A stretch of DNA of 14,071 nt from PWHG01 sp964406935 (lineage in GTDB: Bacteria; Patescibacteriota; Patescibacteriia; Patescibacteriales; UBA12465): the NCBI GenBank assembly GCA_964406935.1, contig CAYOTM010000018.1, positions 1 through 14,071 of the forward strand, written 5' to 3'. Position numbers and translations under genes: made by a program. The first letter of the stretch is position 1, and each line of letters opens with the position of its first letter. Shown here in pieces: positions 13,317-14,071 of the stretch. Under the pieces are notes generated by a model. It was not told the DNA's origin. It was given only the letters and a program-made list of their open reading frames with translations, and ran no database searches.

Positions 13317-14071
13317 TTATATTTTTTTCCGCTGCCGCACGGGCACGGATCATTTCGGCCCACTTTATTGCCAGACTCATCTTTTACTTTATCTCTAACT
13401 AAATCAACCGTATTACGCTCTTCGCTTTGCCGTTTCATTTCTTTAGCTGCCCCTTCCAAACGTAAATTAGCTGTTGACCTACTAGCTCCTAAGGAGCCTA
13501 ATAAATCAGCCGCCGGCGCCAAGGCTAAAGCATCAGCCGTTTTATAAATTGAATAAACTACTTGGCGACGAATTAAGTCAACCAATTCATGATACATTCG
13601 AAAAGCTTCTTTTTTATATTCCACTAAAGGATCCCGCTGGCCATAACCGCGTAAACCAATTCCCCGCCGTAAATAATCAATTGTTTCTAAATGCTCCACC
13701 CATAACTGATCAGAAGAACGCAGCAAGATTCCTTTTTCCACTTCGGCAAAATTAAAATTTTTCTCCTCAAAGGTAGCCAGCAATTTATCATAAGCAGCCA
13801 GCGCTTGCTCGCTTAACACTTTAATAATTTTATTTCGTTTCTCATCGTGTCCACCATCACCATTAACAATTCCCTCTAAATTCGCTTCCTTTTCATTCCA
13901 ATTAAAAATGGTCGCGACAGTTTCTTTAATTTCCTTAACATTCCAATCATTTAAAGTGTCTCCCGAAGCATGAAAATTAACCACTAATTCAATTTCTTCA
14001 GTAATTAAATTTTTAATCATCACCGACAAGTCGCCCTCTTTTTCGCCCTCAGCAATTTCTAAAATTTCTCG
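13298..14071 (-). CDS. secA: Preprotein translocase ATPase SecA, C-terminal part
   Basis: SecA is the cytosolic ATPase motor that pushes secretory proteins through SecYEG. The last 257 codons are visible; the gene continues past the right edge, so the TTG at 14029 is internal and not a start. The helical wing region (SVMIKNLITEEIELVVNFH) is followed by the helical scaffold, including LLRSSDQLWVEHLETIDYLR, GIGLRGYGQRDPLVEYKKEA and FRMYHELVDLIRRQVVYSIY. A flexible linker rich in charged residues leads to the zinc-binding tail VGRNDPCPCGSGKKYKRCHG with ligands C-x-C-x8-C-H, then a final Ala. The tail binds zinc and, in other bacteria, SecB or the ribosome. The last codons (H-G-A-stop) lie in a hairpin at the edge of the repeat array and appear to replace an older C-G-K-stop end now found at 13030-13041. 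Confidence 0.97.
   Translation of the reverse strand, partial: REILEIAEGEKEGDLSVMIKNLITEEIELVVNFHASGDTLNDWNVKEIKETVATIFNWNEKEANLEGIVNGDGGHDEKRNKIIKVLSEQALAAYDKLLATFEEKNFNFAEVEKGILLRSSDQLWVEHLETIDYLRRGIGLRGYGQRDPLVEYKKEAFRMYHELVDLIRRQVVYSIYKTADALALAPAADLLGSLGASRSTANLRLEGAAKEMKRQSEERNTVDLVRDKVKDESGNKVGRNDPCPCGSGKKYKRCHGA

Noticed and set aside
13058..13398. Reading frames on both strands across the N block
   Set aside because: They run through 100 unknown bases and translate a palindromic repeat; length is an artefact of the gap.
14027..14029. TTG at 14029 as a start of a separate short gene
   Set aside because: The same frame stays open to the window edge with normal SecA sequence (REILEIAEGEKEGD), so it is internal.

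Overview
This is an AT-rich window. Every gene lies on the minus strand, so transcription runs from the high coordinates to the low ones. It looks like a chromosomal segment of an uncultivated ultra-small bacterium of the Patescibacteria (CPR), most likely Parcubacteria-like. That placement is inferred from the gene families (a short Cys-rich protein, compact LemA/HtpX/RuvA, type-2 IleRS with an altered signature motif), tight packing, near-exclusive TAA stops and the absence of Shine-Dalgarno leaders. No rRNA or other phylogenetic marker is present to prove it. The 100-N block shows a scaffolded draft or metagenome assembly.

Right end (12.8-14.07 kb): the 3' part of secA, then an array of 72-bp palindromic repeat units interrupted by the assembly gap, then a 4-Cys small protein and a disordered acidic protein of unknown function. 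The array sits exactly at the SecA zinc-motif codons, and what looks like the old secA end is left on its far side (13030-13053). This is the most unusual feature of the window.

Middle (9.2-12.1 kb): ileS encodes a type-2-like isoleucyl-tRNA synthetase whose HIGH motif is rearranged to GIHH. A 107-bp intergenic region follows, with a promoter candidate and a strong inverted repeat, and probably begins a new transcription unit.

Left two thirds (0.7-9.1 kb): a dense gene train, with most gaps 3-49 bp, in the order lemA, htpX, ruvA, mreB, mreC, mreD, pfkB-family kinase, RmlC-like cupin, HIT hydrolase, unknown gene, rmlB, single-domain response regulator. It combines envelope proteolysis, recombination repair, the MreBCD shape system and dTDP-sugar metabolism. 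The usual downstream partners rodA and pbp2 are not next to mreD.

Left edge: a second, divergent mreB, cut by the window edge, has its own strong sigma70-like promoter (TTGACA-17-TAATAT), so it is probably expressed independently of mreBCD. The longest stretch without an intact gene is the repeat array with its N gap; no tRNA, rRNA, CRISPR array, transposase or replication origin was seen.
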